In this document: one piece after another, positions 1-9,499 of the stretch
Numbering within the stretch: position 1 is the stretch's first letter
How the letters are laid out: the number at the start of each line of letters is the position of its first letter
Origin: an uncultured Brevibacillus sp.
GTDB taxonomy: Bacteria > Bacillota > Bacilli > Brevibacillales > Brevibacillaceae
NCBI RefSeq assembly: GCF_947502445.1
Contig: NZ_CANMZW010000024.1
Location: 1 to 64,000, forward strand
Direction: 5' to 3'
DNA length: 64,000 nucleotides
The notes under the pieces: model-generated
What the model was told of the DNA's origin: nothing
Databases searched by the model: none
The model's input: the letters and a program-made list of their open reading frames with translations, nothing else
Translations under genes and position numbers: made by a program

Positions 1-57
1 CCTGTTCAATACAGAGATCATCTACTTGGAGCTGGTTAGACTTTTTTAAAAGTGTCC

Positions 58-83
58 TTTACAAAGGGTACATTTTACAAAGG
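58..83. repeat. short direct repeat downstream of the first amidohydrolase
   Basis: The ten-base word TTTACAAAGG occurs at 58-67 and again at 74-83, sixteen bases apart, just past the stop codon of the minus-strand amidohydrolase. The rest of 1-118 is AT-rich and holds no gene that I can recognise. A role in regulation or as a repeat remnant is possible but unproven. Confidence 0.35.
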
Positions 84-118
84 TTCTGCCTCTTTTTTGA
101 AGTTTTCATTTCACTCTC

Positions 119-1339
119 TTACAAAGAGCCTGAGACCACATTTCCACGGAACATGACTGCCTGGCGCTTCGAGCGGCGGGCAACAGCCTCAGCAGCAGAC
201 GATGCATGGACAAATACGATATCTGCTTCATCCCCGACGTTTGGCCACAAGCGTTTTCCCTCTTTATCCAGCGGTGTTTTGCCGCCCGTAATAAAGCCTA
301 AAGCCTGAGACAAGGAGCGCTCATCCTGCAAACGGAAACGCTCAGCCAAGCGACCCGCTTTTTCCAAGCTGTCTCCCTGACCAAATGGGGACCAGTGATC
401 GGTAATGCTGTCGTCCCCTAGTGAAACGGACACGCCTTTTTCATGCAAAAGTGGAATCGGGATGGTCGGTTTAATGACCGGGACAGTAGATGTGATGGAA
501 ATGCCAAGCCCAGCCAGCATTTCAGCTACATCTGCCGCTTCCTCCAGGCTGATATCGCCCAATGAGTTCGCATGGCTGATCGTGACGCGGCCCTGCCAGC
601 CTGCTTCCTCTGTCATTTTCGCCAGTCGCTTGAAGGTGAAAATCCCCAAATGATCCGGGTCGTGCAAATGAACGTCGATTGGTGCATTCGCCTCTACTGC
701 CAGCTCGAAAATAGTTGCGAGTGACTTTTCGATATTTTGGTCAACCGTTGCTGGATCGACCCCACCGACGTAGGTCGCACCCATTTTCAGCGCCTGGCGG
801 ATGTTCTCCACCTGATTGCTGCGCAAAAGACCTTGCTGCGGGAAAGCGACAATCTCACATTGCAGCTTGCCACTAAAGGTTTCGATGGCAGCCAGTGTCG
901 CCTCCAGGTTTTTCAGACCGATGTACGGATCGATGTTGCAATGCGAACGAATCTGGGTAGACCCAGCCGACAGCAGCAATGCCAGCATTTTTTCCGCACG
1001 CTCCTGCGCAGTAGGCAAGAGCTTTGGCATTAACTCACTTTCTTCTTCCAATCGTCCCAAAATATTTTTAACTGGAGTGACCGCTTTCCATGGTCCTCCG
1101 TAGTACGTTTTATCAATGTGGATGTGCATATCACGAAAAGACGGCAGCCCCAAAAGTCCGCGTGCATCTTGGGTAGGCAGCTCCGTTTGTGGAGCTTCGG
1201 CACCAGAGACGATCTGTGCGATGCGTCCATCCTCTACCAACAGATGAGCGACCTCTGTATCTGTAGCAACTACTTTGTCATTTTCTTTGCGATATCCGCT
1301 CTCCAAGCGAACATTGGTTATCCAATAAGCTGTAGACAT
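119..1339 (-). CDS. CodA-like metal-dependent amidohydrolase (first of three tandem paralogs)
   Basis: This 406-residue protein belongs to the cytosine deaminase-like amidohydrolases (COG0402 type), cytoplasmic TIM-barrel enzymes that hydrolyse C-N bonds in cyclic or amide substrates. Expected metal-site motifs are in order: HIHID (H72, H74), VHLHD (H224), ISHA (H256) and GDDSITDHW (D309-D314). In E. coli CodA the helper after the third ligand is the Glu of HCDE; here the aligned residue is Asp (HLHD), so cytosine may not be the substrate. There is no signal peptide. It is the last gene of a three-gene minus-strand run (119-3860) whose members resemble each other throughout. The family assignment is firm; the substrate is unknown. 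Confidence 0.85.
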   Translation of the reverse strand: MSTAYWITNVRLESGYRKENDKVVATDTEVAHLLVEDGRIAQIVSGAEAPQTELPTQDARGLLGLPSFRDMHIHIDKTYYGGPWKAVTPVKNILGRLEEESELMPKLLPTAQERAEKMLALLLSAGSTQIRSHCNIDPYIGLKNLEATLAAIETFSGKLQCEIVAFPQQGLLRSNQVENIRQALKMGATYVGGVDPATVDQNIEKSLATIFELAVEANAPIDVHLHDPDHLGIFTFKRLAKMTEEAGWQGRVTISHANSLGDISLEEAADVAEMLAGLGISITSTVPVIKPTIPIPLLHEKGVSVSLGDDSITDHWSPFGQGDSLEKAGRLAERFRLQDERSLSQALGFITGGKTPLDKEGKRLWPNVGDEADIVFVHASSAAEAVARRSKRQAVMFRGNVVSGSL

Positions 1340-1385
1340 CTATTCATGACATCCTTTCTATTTGCAAGTAGGATCGAAAAAGAGC

Positions 1386-2609
1386 TTACCACTCACCAGC
1401 TACCCGTGTTCCCTGATAGAGAACGACGCGGCGTTTGGCCCGTCTGGCTACGGCTTCTGCGCTGCAAGAGGCTTCGACAGCCATCAGGCTCGCCTCATCC
1501 CCGATCAACGGCCAAATCCGGTTCCCTGCATCGTCGAGCGGAATCCGCCCCTCTGTGACAAAACCGAGAGCTACACCCAGTCTGCGCTCATCAGTCAATC
1601 GAAAACGCTCTGCGAGTCGGCCTGCCTTTTCAAGTAGATCTCCACTGCCAAACGGCGTCCAGTTATCTGTCAGACTGTCGTTCCCCAGCATCACGGCTAC
1701 ACCTGCCTCATGCAGTAGTGGAATCGGGATAGTCGGACGGTTGATCGGAACCGTTGAGGCAATAGAAATACCCAATGCTGCGAGACGCTCTGCCACTTCC
1801 TTTGCTTCCTGAGGCGATACATCGCCAAGTCCGAGTGCATGGCTTACCGTGACACGTCCTTGCCAGCCTGCGTCCTCGGTCATCGCGGCAAGACGCTTGA
1901 TGGTAAACACACCGAGATGACCGGGATCATGCAGATGCAAATCAATGTCAGCATCCGCTTCTACCGCCAGCTCCATCATGATGGCAAGTGAACGCTCGAT
2001 ATCTCCGTCTACCCCGCCTGGATCAACACCGCCCACATGGGTCGCTCCGTTTTGCAATGCCTCACGCACGTAGCTTTTGGCATCCGTACGCAGCATCCCA
2101 TAATGGGGGAACGCCACGATTTCATAGGACAAGCGATCTGCAAACGTGTTGAAAGCTTTGAGCATGCCCTCCAAAAATCCGAGTCCTACCTGCGGATCAA
2201 CGTGGCAATGAGTACGAACATGCGTGACACCTGTTTGGACGAGCAAGGACAGAATGCTTTCTGCGCCATTCTGTGCTTGCCCGAGGTACATCGGTAAAAG
2301 ACTTCTGTCCTCGGCATGCCGCTCAAACAAGTTTTTAACAGGCGTCGTCGCTTTCCACGGTCCGCCGTAGTACGTTTTTTCCAGATGAATGTGCTTTTCT
2401 GCCATGGAAGGCAAAATGAGCAAACCTTTTGCATCCTTCTTGGGAATCCCGTCCTCCAAAATTTCACTGGATGGCTCGATCCGGGTGATCTTCCCGTTTT
2501 CAATCAGCAAATCGCAAAGCTCTGTTCGCGTTTCCCTGATGACTCCTTGGTCCCACACATACCCGCTCTCCAAGCGTGCATTAATGATCCAATAAGGGGA
2601 TGCTTTCAT
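1386..2609 (-). CDS. CodA-like metal-dependent amidohydrolase (second paralog)
   Basis: This 407-residue protein is a close paralog of its two neighbours and shows the same barrel motifs: KHIHLEK (H73, H75), a RTHCHVDP segment, DLHLHDPGH, VSHALGLGD and LGNDSLTDNW. The residue after the first HxH pair is Glu (HIHLE), where the two neighbours have Asp, a possible sign of altered specificity. The gap to the upstream gene at 2616 is only a few bases, so the genes are probably co-transcribed and translationally coupled. The divergent Dpp-type peptide transporter at 4042 suggests an imported peptide-like or cyclic amide substrate, which is an inference from position only. Confidence 0.84.
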   Translation of the reverse strand: MKASPYWIINARLESGYVWDQGVIRETRTELCDLLIENGKITRIEPSSEILEDGIPKKDAKGLLILPSMAEKHIHLEKTYYGGPWKATTPVKNLFERHAEDRSLLPMYLGQAQNGAESILSLLVQTGVTHVRTHCHVDPQVGLGFLEGMLKAFNTFADRLSYEIVAFPHYGMLRTDAKSYVREALQNGATHVGGVDPGGVDGDIERSLAIMMELAVEADADIDLHLHDPGHLGVFTIKRLAAMTEDAGWQGRVTVSHALGLGDVSPQEAKEVAERLAALGISIASTVPINRPTIPIPLLHEAGVAVMLGNDSLTDNWTPFGSGDLLEKAGRLAERFRLTDERRLGVALGFVTEGRIPLDDAGNRIWPLIGDEASLMAVEASCSAEAVARRAKRRVVLYQGTRVAGEW

Positions 2610-2615
2610 GAGTAA

Positions 2616-3860
2616 TCACTCCTTTACTGCGGTCACTTCTTCCACTTGACCTGCAGCCAGAGTCCCTTTAAAGAATACAGCGTGACGGTTCGCACGACGA
2701 GCAATAGCCTCCGCTGAGCAGGTAGCCTCAACCAGAACGAGACTCGCCTCATCGCCTGCTTTTGGCCACCGCTGTATGCCCTGTGCGTCCAGCGTTGTTT
2801 TGCCGCCCGTAATAAAGCGCAGAGATTGAGACAGCGCCAGCTCATCTAAATAACGGTTGCGCTCTGCCAGTCTCCAGAGACGCTCCAGCACATCACCATT
2901 TCCATATGGCTGCCAAGTGTCAAAAATATTGTCGCAGCCTACCGCTACGTCGACGCCATTTTGGTGCAAGAGCTGCACAGGTGGAATGATGCGGCTGTAT
3001 GGAACGCTCGTAATGATCGTAATTCCTGCCTCGCGTAAAATCGCCGCCATTTCTTCCGCTTCTGCTACAGGAATATCTCCGAGTGCAAAAGCATGGCTGA
3101 TCGCTACTCGTCCTTGCCAGCCAGCATCTACCGTCATTTGTGCCAGGCGCTTCATTGTGAATGTTCCCAGATGCCCAGGATCATGCAGATGCAAGTCTAC
3201 TCCTGCGTTTGCTTCTACAGCGAGCTCCATCATTTGGCTGAGTGATTCCTCGATATCGCCATCCACATTAGCAGGGTCTACGCCTCCGACATGAGTCGCG
3301 CCTTGGCGCAGGGCATCACGGAGCAGTCCTTTCGCGTCGGTACGCAGCAAGCCGTGCTGCGGGAATGCCACGATTTCATGTGACAATCGCGTAGAATAGT
3401 CAGCCAACGCCTCTTTTACCGTTTCCAGATTCGTTATGCCAGCTTCGGGATAAATGTCTACGTGTGTACGTACATGTGTCGCTCCGTACGATTGCAGGAC
3501 AGCGAGCAGATTTTTGGCACGCTCCTGTGTAGTCGTTGGCAGACCCGGAAGTGTACGCTTTTCAATCTCACACCGCTCAATGATGCTCGATACCGGAATG
3601 ACTGCACGCCATGGTTCTCCCATGAGTGTCTTGTCCAGATGCACGTGCTTTTCTACAAACGATGGCAGTGCCAGCAGACCTTTGGCATCCTTTTGCGCAA
3701 TCCCGTCTTCGAGCGTTTCAGTCTCCGGAGCAATCCGTGCAAATTTTCCGTCTTTTATCAAGATGTGAAACAAGGATGCCTCTGTTCCAGCCACAATACC
3801 GTTTTCCACACGGTAGGCCGTCTCCAAACGAACATTGGTCAACCAATAGGTAACACCCAT
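2616..3860 (-). CDS. CodA-like metal-dependent amidohydrolase (third paralog, promoter-proximal)
   Basis: This 414-residue protein is the first gene of the minus-strand trio. Its motifs are KHVHLDK near residue 72, DLHLHDPGH, ISHAFALGD and VGCDNIFDTWQPYG, where the Asp is the expected metal ligand of the barrel. It has a slightly longer C-terminal tail (ending VEEVTAVKE) than its paralogs. The start is supported by GAGAGGATGG about seven bases upstream. The 181-base gap to the divergent dppC-like gene must carry promoters for both directions. Family assignment is firm; enzymatic specificity cannot be read from the sequence. Confidence 0.84.
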   Translation of the reverse strand: MGVTYWLTNVRLETAYRVENGIVAGTEASLFHILIKDGKFARIAPETETLEDGIAQKDAKGLLALPSFVEKHVHLDKTLMGEPWRAVIPVSSIIERCEIEKRTLPGLPTTTQERAKNLLAVLQSYGATHVRTHVDIYPEAGITNLETVKEALADYSTRLSHEIVAFPQHGLLRTDAKGLLRDALRQGATHVGGVDPANVDGDIEESLSQMMELAVEANAGVDLHLHDPGHLGTFTMKRLAQMTVDAGWQGRVAISHAFALGDIPVAEAEEMAAILREAGITIITSVPYSRIIPPVQLLHQNGVDVAVGCDNIFDTWQPYGNGDVLERLWRLAERNRYLDELALSQSLRFITGGKTTLDAQGIQRWPKAGDEASLVLVEATCSAEAIARRANRHAVFFKGTLAAGQVEEVTAVKE

Positions 3861-3971
3861 TCACCATCCATCCTCTCTTATTGTCTATCCATGCCTTCCC
3901 TACCCATTATCTAGGAAGCACGAATACTTGATTTGCACAATCTTTACGTCTATTTTCACTATTTTTACGAC

Positions 3972-4000
3972 TTGTTCAAATTGCCTTTACTTCATACATT
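3972..4000 (+). promoter_or_regulatory. candidate sigma-A promoter of the Dpp-type operon
   Basis: TTGTTC at 3972-3977 and TACATT at 3995-4000 are separated by 17 bases and lie 41 bases before the ATG at 4042. The match to consensus is moderate. The surrounding 3861-4041 gap is AT-rich and also has to serve the divergent amidohydrolase genes. Confidence 0.3.
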
Positions 4001-4041
4001 TTTCTGATAACTTGAGACATAAGCAAAAGGAGGGTTGCATC

Positions 4042-4941
4042 ATGAAGGTTGAGTACGCACCAACCAATCAAGCTCTTCCGCCAAAGGCAACGACTGCACG
4101 TCCAGGCAGATGGCGGACTTTTTACAGAAAGCTGCGCAAAAACAAACTGGCCATGGTCGGCGGCTGTATTGTCGTGTTTTACATCGCAATCGCCCTCTTG
4201 GCACCACTCATCGCTCCAAGCGATCCGTACGCAATTGATTTGGTGAACAAGCTGAAGCCGCCATCCGCTGAGCACTGGATGGGAACCGATGACAAGGGAA
4301 GAGATGTGCTTAGCCGTCTCTTATACGGAACACGCCTATCGATGTCTGTCGGTTTTGTCTCTGTTTTTATTGGTGCTTTCTTCGGAATTATTCTTGGTCT
4401 GCTTTCCGGCTACTACGGAAAATGGGTAGATACCATTATCTCCCGCGTTATTGATGTTCTGCTTGCTTTCCCAGGTATCCTGCTCTCCCTGGCCATTGTG
4501 AGTGCACTCGGTCCGAGTTTGTTTAACGTAATGGTCGCCGTCGGTGTATTCTCGATCCCTGTATTTGCGCGGATTGTCCGCGGTTCTACCTTGACGGTGA
4601 AAAAGCTGGAGTACATCGATGCGATTCGCTCTCTGGGTGCTAATGACTTCACTATCATTTTCAAACACATTTTTCCAAACATTCTGTCTCCAATCATCGT
4701 TCAAGCGACGATGCGTCTGGCAACCGCCATTCTTTCAGCGGCTGGCCTCTCGTTCCTCGGTCTTGGCGCACAGCCTCCACTGCCTGAATGGGGCGCGATG
4801 CTAAGTAACGGACGCGACTTTTTGTTTACAGCTCCTTATCTGGCTATGTTCCCAGGTCTTGCCATTGCGACACTGGTTCTCGGCTTCAACATTTTCGGAG
4901 ACGGCCTCCGGGACGCTCTCGACCCAAGAATGAAACAATAG
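4042..4941 (+). CDS. peptide ABC transporter permease, DppC/OppC type
   Basis: This 299-residue inner-membrane permease forms half of the transmembrane channel of a family 5 (di/oligopeptide) ABC importer. It has one N-terminal helix (about residues 35-55), the typical GTDDKGRDVLSRLLYG segment and four to five further helices. The EAA loop that contacts the ATPase is seen as YIDAIRSLGAND followed by FKHIFPNI. The ATG at 4042 is chosen because AAGGAGGG lies at 4027-4034; an in-frame frame upstream has no ribosome binding site. It is followed after 13 bases by the DppB-type gene, so the order is C-B-D-F, not the more usual B-C-D-F. Confidence 0.93.
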   Translation: MKVEYAPTNQALPPKATTARPGRWRTFYRKLRKNKLAMVGGCIVVFYIAIALLAPLIAPSDPYAIDLVNKLKPPSAEHWMGTDDKGRDVLSRLLYGTRLSMSVGFVSVFIGAFFGIILGLLSGYYGKWVDTIISRVIDVLLAFPGILLSLAIVSALGPSLFNVMVAVGVFSIPVFARIVRGSTLTVKKLEYIDAIRSLGANDFTIIFKHIFPNILSPIIVQATMRLATAILSAAGLSFLGLGAQPPLPEWGAMLSNGRDFLFTAPYLAMFPGLAIATLVLGFNIFGDGLRDALDPRMKQ

Positions 4942-4954
4942 GAGGGAATGCTCA

Positions 4955-5875
4955 ATGTTTGTCTACATTATCCGTCGCTTGCTGCAGATGATTCCCGTCC
5001 TGCTCGGTGTCATTCTGGTCGTCTTTTTGATCATGCAAATGGTTCCCGGCGACCCCGCTGTTCTGCTTGCAGGTGAAGGCGCTTCCGCAGAAACGATCGC
5101 CAAAATCCGGACACAGCTCGGCCTCGATCAGCCCATCATGGTCCAGTACCTCCACTACGTTACAGATGTAGCTACTGGTGATTTAGGTACGTCACTGCGT
5201 TCCAACTTGCCGGTTTTTGATGAAATTATGGCTCGTCTGCCTGCTACGATTGAGCTGGCTCTTGCAAGTATTTTTGTGACGATCGTGCTCGGTATGATCG
5301 CAGGTATCATCTCTGCTACCAAGCAATATTCCTGGGCGGATATTACGATCATGATCATCGCTTTACTCGGTGTATCCTTACCTAGCTTTTGGCTCGGTCT
5401 CAGCTTGATTTACTACTTCTCTGTGAAGCTTCATCTATTCCCTGTTGCCGGTTGGGGCACATGGCAGCACATGATTTTGCCAGCGATCACACTAGGTACA
5501 GGCGGCGCCGCGATTGTTGCGCGGATGACACGCTCCAGCATGCTTGACGTCGTACGTCAGGACTACATTCGTACAGCAAAAGCAAAAGGCCTCAAAGAGA
5601 CGGTCATTATCTACAAGCATGCACTTAAAAATGCATTGATTCCGATCATCACTGTCGTAGGCTTGCAATTCGGTTTCCTGCTTGGCGGTACCGTTCTCGT
5701 CGAATCCGTTTTTGCCATCAATGGTTTGGGTCGCTTGATCGTAGATGCAATTCGCATGCGTGATTTGCCAGTCGTGCAGGGCGGTGTATTGATCGCGTCT
5801 GTTATCTTCGTGTTCGTTAACCTTTTAGTCGATGTGTTGTATCGCTACTTTAATAAACGAATTGATCTGAGCTAA
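4955..5875 (+). CDS. peptide ABC transporter permease, DppB/OppB type
   Basis: This 306-residue permease pairs with the DppC-type protein encoded just upstream. It begins with the standard [18 protein letters not shown] helix, then the periplasm-facing [13 protein letters not shown] segment found in DppB proteins. The EAA motif reads [14 protein letters not shown] then [11 protein letters not shown] at about residues 200-228. Six helices are apparent. A GGAGGGAATG ribosome binding site precedes the start, and the next gene begins 13 bases after the stop. No substrate-binding protein is encoded in this operon or beside it in the window. Confidence 0.93.
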   Translation: MFVYIIRRLLQMIPVLLGVILVVFLIMQMVPGDPAVLLAGEGASAETIAKIRTQLGLDQPIMVQYLHYVTDVATGDLGTSLRSNLPVFDEIMARLPATIELALASIFVTIVLGMIAGIISATKQYSWADITIMIIALLGVSLPSFWLGLSLIYYFSVKLHLFPVAGWGTWQHMILPAITLGTGGAAIVARMTRSSMLDVVRQDYIRTAKAKGLKETVIIYKHALKNALIPIITVVGLQFGFLLGGTVLVESVFAINGLGRLIVDAIRMRDLPVVQGGVLIASVIFVFVNLLVDVLYRYFNKRIDLS

Positions 5876-5888
5876 GGAGGGAGTAATC

Positions 5889-6911
5889 ATGCCAAAGCAA
5901 CAAGATGTAATCCTGGAAGTTCGCAACCTGCAAACGCATTTTTTCACGGAAGATGGCGTCAGCAAAGCAGTGGATGGCGTTGATTTCTCTCTGAACAAAG
6001 GAGAGACGCTGGGTCTGGTTGGTGAATCAGGCTGTGGAAAAAGTATCACCTCCCTCTCGATTTTGCGTTTGATCGCCAGTCCTCCGGGAAAAATTGTAGG
6101 AGGAGAAATCCTCTTTAAAGGACAAAATCTGGTGACAAAATCCGAAGCTGAGATGCGCGCCATTCGCGGCAACGAAATTTCGATGATTTTCCAGGAGCCT
6201 ATGACCTCACTCAACCCGGTTTATACGGTGGGTGAACAAATTGCCGAGGTACTTCGCTTGCACCAAAACATGGGACGCAAGGAAGCATGGGACAAAGCGG
6301 TGGATATGCTGAGACTCGTAGGTATCCCCTCTCCTGAAAAACGCGCAACGCAAGAACCACATGAGCTGTCCGGCGGGATGCGTCAGCGTGTGATGATTGC
6401 GATGGCACTGGCTTGCCGTCCTGAGATTTTGATCGCGGACGAACCGACGACGGCTCTGGACGTAACGATTCAGGCTCAAATTTTGGAGCTGATGAAAAAG
6501 CTTCAGGTCGAGATGGGCATGAGCACAATCATGATCACACATGACCTGGGAGTTGTCGCTGAAACATGCGATCGTGTAGCGGTTATGTACGCAGGAAAAG
6601 TGGTAGAGTATACAACTGCGAAAAACTTGTTTGCAAGTCCGAAGCACCCTTACACGGTAGGTCTGATGAACTCTCTCCCTCGCCTCGATGAGGATGTGGA
6701 GGAGCTGCAAGCAATCAAGGGAAATGTTCCCAGCCCATTCAATATGCCACAAGGCTGCCGCTTCGCACCTCGTTGCCCTCACGCGACGCAGTTGTGCCAT
6801 GATAAGCTGCCAGAGCTGCTTTTGCAAGAAGATGATAGCAAAGTACGCTGCTGGATCTATACTCCTGAGTGGGACGGCGCCAACCAGACTGTTACGGGAA
6901 CGGGGGTATGA
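5889..6911 (+). CDS. peptide ABC transporter ATP-binding protein, DppD/OppD type
   Basis: This 340-residue cytoplasmic ATPase energises the Dpp-type importer. It carries Walker A GESGCGKS (about residues 46-53), the signature LSGGM, Walker [12 protein letters not shown] and the switch His in MITHDLG. The C-terminal extension with [13 protein letters not shown] is the Cys-rich oligopeptide/dipeptide-specific domain of DppD, which in this family can bind an iron-sulfur cluster. The stop overlaps the next start (ATGA at 6908-6911), indicating coupling with the DppF-type partner. Confidence 0.93.
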   Translation: MPKQQDVILEVRNLQTHFFTEDGVSKAVDGVDFSLNKGETLGLVGESGCGKSITSLSILRLIASPPGKIVGGEILFKGQNLVTKSEAEMRAIRGNEISMIFQEPMTSLNPVYTVGEQIAEVLRLHQNMGRKEAWDKAVDMLRLVGIPSPEKRATQEPHELSGGMRQRVMIAMALACRPEILIADEPTTALDVTIQAQILELMKKLQVEMGMSTIMITHDLGVVAETCDRVAVMYAGKVVEYTTAKNLFASPKHPYTVGLMNSLPRLDEDVEELQAIKGNVPSPFNMPQGCRFAPRCPHATQLCHDKLPELLLQEDDSKVRCWIYTPEWDGANQTVTGTGV

Positions 6912-7906
6912 CAAATATGATCACACAAGCAGAGTCCAAGAAAAAACCGTTGCTGAAAGTAAACAACCTCAAGCAGCACTTCCCGATCAAAGGCGGAATC
7001 TTTGGTCGCACCGTCAACCACGTAAAAGCCGTTGACGATATCAGCTTCACGATCTACGAGGGCGAAACGCTCAGTATCGTAGGCGAGTCCGGTTGCGGAA
7101 AATCCACCACCGGTCGTGCGATTCTCCGTCTGGATGAACCGACTAGCGGCTCCGTATTTTTTGAAGGCCAAGATTTGCTTGCGATGTCCAAATCGCAAAT
7201 GCGCAACATGCGCAAGCATCTTCAGGTCATTTTTCAGGACCCGTTTGCCTCCCTGAATCCACGTCAATCCGTGTCCCAAATTCTCGGTGAAGCGCTGGCG
7301 ATTCAAAACATCGTTCCTGCGGGCAAGCGTCGCGAGCGAATCATCGAGCTGCTCGGCTATGTAGGATTGCGTCCAGACCAGATTGACCGCTTCCCGCACG
7401 AATTCAGTGGCGGACAGCGTCAACGGATCGGGATTGCCCGTGCCCTCGCCATGCAGCCTAAGCTGATCATTTGTGACGAGGCAGTATCCGCATTGGACGT
7501 ATCGATTCAAGCGCAAGTACTAAATTTGTTAAAATCGTTGCAACGTCAGTTTAAGCTAACCTATTTGTTCATTTCCCACGATTTGGGCGTCGTTCGTCAC
7601 ATCTCTGATCGGGTCATGGTTATGTATCTCGGAAAAGTCGTCGAGATCGCTGATAAAAAATCGCTGTTTGACAACCCGCAGCATCCTTATACACAAGCAC
7701 TCTTGTCTGCTATTCCGGTACCGGACGCGAGCAAAAAACAAGAGCGTATCATCCTGCGCGGAGACGTGCCTTCTCCAATCAATCCGCCAACGGGATGCCG
7801 CTTCCACACTCGCTGCCCACATGCAATGGATCGTTGCAAAACAGAAATTCCGGCACTAACAAGTCTGCACGATACTCATCAGGTAGCTTGCCATCTCGTT
7901 CAATAG
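6908..7906 (+). CDS. peptide ABC transporter ATP-binding protein, DppF/OppF type
   Basis: This 332-residue ATPase is the second nucleotide-binding subunit of the importer. Walker A is GESGCGKST, the signature FSGGQ, Walker [12 protein letters not shown] (Ala where Pro is usual after the catalytic Glu) and the switch region FISHDLG. The C-terminal [11 protein letters not shown] motif marks the DppF subfamily. The ATG at 6908 overlaps the preceding stop; a second in-frame ATG at 6917 has a better-spaced GGGGG and could be the true start. No clear terminator follows in 7907-8001. Confidence 0.92.
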   Translation: MTNMITQAESKKKPLLKVNNLKQHFPIKGGIFGRTVNHVKAVDDISFTIYEGETLSIVGESGCGKSTTGRAILRLDEPTSGSVFFEGQDLLAMSKSQMRNMRKHLQVIFQDPFASLNPRQSVSQILGEALAIQNIVPAGKRRERIIELLGYVGLRPDQIDRFPHEFSGGQRQRIGIARALAMQPKLIICDEAVSALDVSIQAQVLNLLKSLQRQFKLTYLFISHDLGVVRHISDRVMVMYLGKVVEIADKKSLFDNPQHPYTQALLSAIPVPDASKKQERIILRGDVPSPINPPTGCRFHTRCPHAMDRCKTEIPALTSLHDTHQVACHLVQ

Positions 7907-8001
7907 AGATTAAATTTTTCTAAAAAGAAAATAGTTATCCAGGCAACATGATATGATGTAACTGCGAAAAATCACTACGGCTTCCGTACAGAAGGGATCT
8001 C

Positions 8002-8790
8002 ATGATAAGCTTCGAGGGTTTCACGTTGCTCATTCTGTTGTTTATTTTGGCTCCTATCATAGGAGCTATTGCTTTATTGTTTTTGTTTATTTTTGAAAAG
8101 CGAATTGATCTATTGGAGAACCGCAATGTAAAAATCGAGCTGGAAAAGGAGCTGCAAAAGGCTCTGTACAATCAACTAAATCAACAAATCCAGCCCCATT
8201 TTCTGTTCAATACGCTAAATGTCATTTTGAGTCTGGCCAGGCTCAATCGAACAAAGGAGCTGGTGAGAGCACTAGAGGTCCTCTCCCAGTTCCTCAAGTT
8301 CAAATACAAGTCAACCGAGCCGCTAATTACGCTATCCAGAGAAATTCAGTACACGGAACAGTATTTGGAGATTCAAAAGCTGCGCTTTGGCAGCCGCCTT
8401 TCCATCCAGCTTGATTGTCCCGACGATCTACTGATGGCCTCAATTCCCCCTTTCGTTCTCCAAACCCTCGTGGAAAATGCTTTTAAGCATGGATTGGAGC
8501 GAAAGATGGGAGAAGCCCTGCTGGAAATTCGGATTAGCCCAAAGGAAGAAGATGTGCTGCTCGAGGTCATCGATAACGGCTCCACAGCTCTCACGGCTTT
8601 TCAGGAGAATAGCGAAGCAGTAGTGGATCAACACCATGAGAAGAGCGGTCACGGATTGGACAACATCCGCAGGCGGCTCCACCTTTGTTTTGGTGATCAT
8701 GCAAGCCTGGAGCTGACACCTGTGGCAGAAGGCGGAACCCATGTAACCGTGCAATGGCCTTTTATTTATGAACAAATCGACGTGAGGTGA
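8002..8790 (+). CDS. minimal LytS/YesM-type sensor histidine kinase
   Basis: This 262-residue histidine kinase of the LytS/YesM (His_kinase, PF06580-like) type phosphorylates a response regulator. Residues about 7-32 form one or two tightly packed membrane helices with no extracellular domain. A short coiled linker leads to the phospho-acceptor motif QPHFLFNTLN (about residues 62-71), and the N-box VENAFKHG and GHGLDNIRRRL belong to the ATP-binding domain. The lack of a sensor domain suggests intramembrane sensing or a partner, perhaps the transporter encoded two genes downstream. The response-regulator gene follows four bases after the stop. Confidence 0.85.
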   Translation: MISFEGFTLLILLFILAPIIGAIALLFLFIFEKRIDLLENRNVKIELEKELQKALYNQLNQQIQPHFLFNTLNVILSLARLNRTKELVRALEVLSQFLKFKYKSTEPLITLSREIQYTEQYLEIQKLRFGSRLSIQLDCPDDLLMASIPPFVLQTLVENAFKHGLERKMGEALLEIRISPKEEDVLLEVIDNGSTALTAFQENSEAVVDQHHEKSGHGLDNIRRRLHLCFGDHASLELTPVAEGGTHVTVQWPFIYEQIDVR

Positions 8791-8794
8791 GAGC

Positions 8795-9499
8795 ATGAAC
8801 GTACTGCTAGTGGATGACGAACCGTTAGAGCTGGAACAACTGGAATATTTGATCCAGCCGATGTTTCCCTTGTGGAACCTGTACAAGGCGGCAGATGGCA
8901 GTCAAGCTATGGCTATCAGTCAGAAGGTGCCTCTTCATCTCGCCTTTCTGGATATTAATCTGCCGGGAAAATCAGGACTGGCGCTAGGTGAGGAGCTGCG
9001 TGCCCAGCATAAAGAAATTGAGCTGATCATCGTCACAGCCTATCAAGATTTTCATTATGCCAAGCAATCGATCCGTCTCGGTGTTGTAGATTATATTACG
9101 AAGCCTGTCATTGAAAATGAGCTCGTTGAGATTTTGAAAAAATATCAAAAAAGCCCTGCTCTGTCGGCTTACACGCGAATCATTTCCGATGCGATGAACA
9201 TCATCCATCAAAAATTTGCTGAGAAGCTGAACCTCGCTGATTTGGCGTCCGAGGTTCATATCAATCCTACTTATTTGAGTCGGCGGTTCCATGAAGAGGT
9301 AGGGGTATCCTTTTCCGAGTATCTCATGCAATACCGAATCCAAATGTCCAAGAAATTTTTGATTGGCCACCCGGACTGGAGCATTTCAACGGTAGCGGAG
9401 CGAACAGGGTTTAACAGTCAGCATTACTTCAGCACCATTTTTCGAAAAGTGGTCGGAAAAACACCGAAAGAATATCGGGACAAGGGGAATGTAACTTGA
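8795..9499 (+). CDS. response regulator with AraC-type DNA-binding domain (YesN-like)
   Basis: This 234-residue two-component regulator has an N-terminal receiver domain with the acidic pair DDE (residues 7-9), phospho-acceptor Asp in FLDINLPG (about residue 52), Thr in VTAY and Lys in TKPV. The C-terminal 100 residues are an AraC-type double helix-turn-helix: LADLASEVHINPTYLSRRF, then ISTVAERTGFNSQHYFSTIF. The start has AGGTGAGAGC just upstream. Its TGA stop overlaps the TTG start of the transporter at 9496, so regulator and transporter are translationally coupled, and the transporter is a likely target or signal partner. Confidence 0.88.
   Translation: MNVLLVDDEPLELEQLEYLIQPMFPLWNLYKAADGSQAMAISQKVPLHLAFLDINLPGKSGLALGEELRAQHKEIELIIVTAYQDFHYAKQSIRLGVVDYITKPVIENELVEILKKYQKSPALSAYTRIISDAMNIIHQKFAEKLNLADLASEVHINPTYLSRRFHEEVGVSFSEYLMQYRIQMSKKFLIGHPDWSISTVAERTGFNSQHYFSTIFRKVVGKTPKEYRDKGNVT

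Noticed and set aside
4336-4704. Open frame on the minus strand across the dppC-like gene
   Set aside because: It is antisense to a well-supported permease, is rich in Asn/Arg/Thr with no recognisable motif and has no ribosome binding site.
6207-6914. 235-codon minus-strand frame across the DppD-type ATPase gene
   Set aside because: It is the antisense shadow of a clear ATPase gene, with His/Arg/Cys-rich content and no domain.
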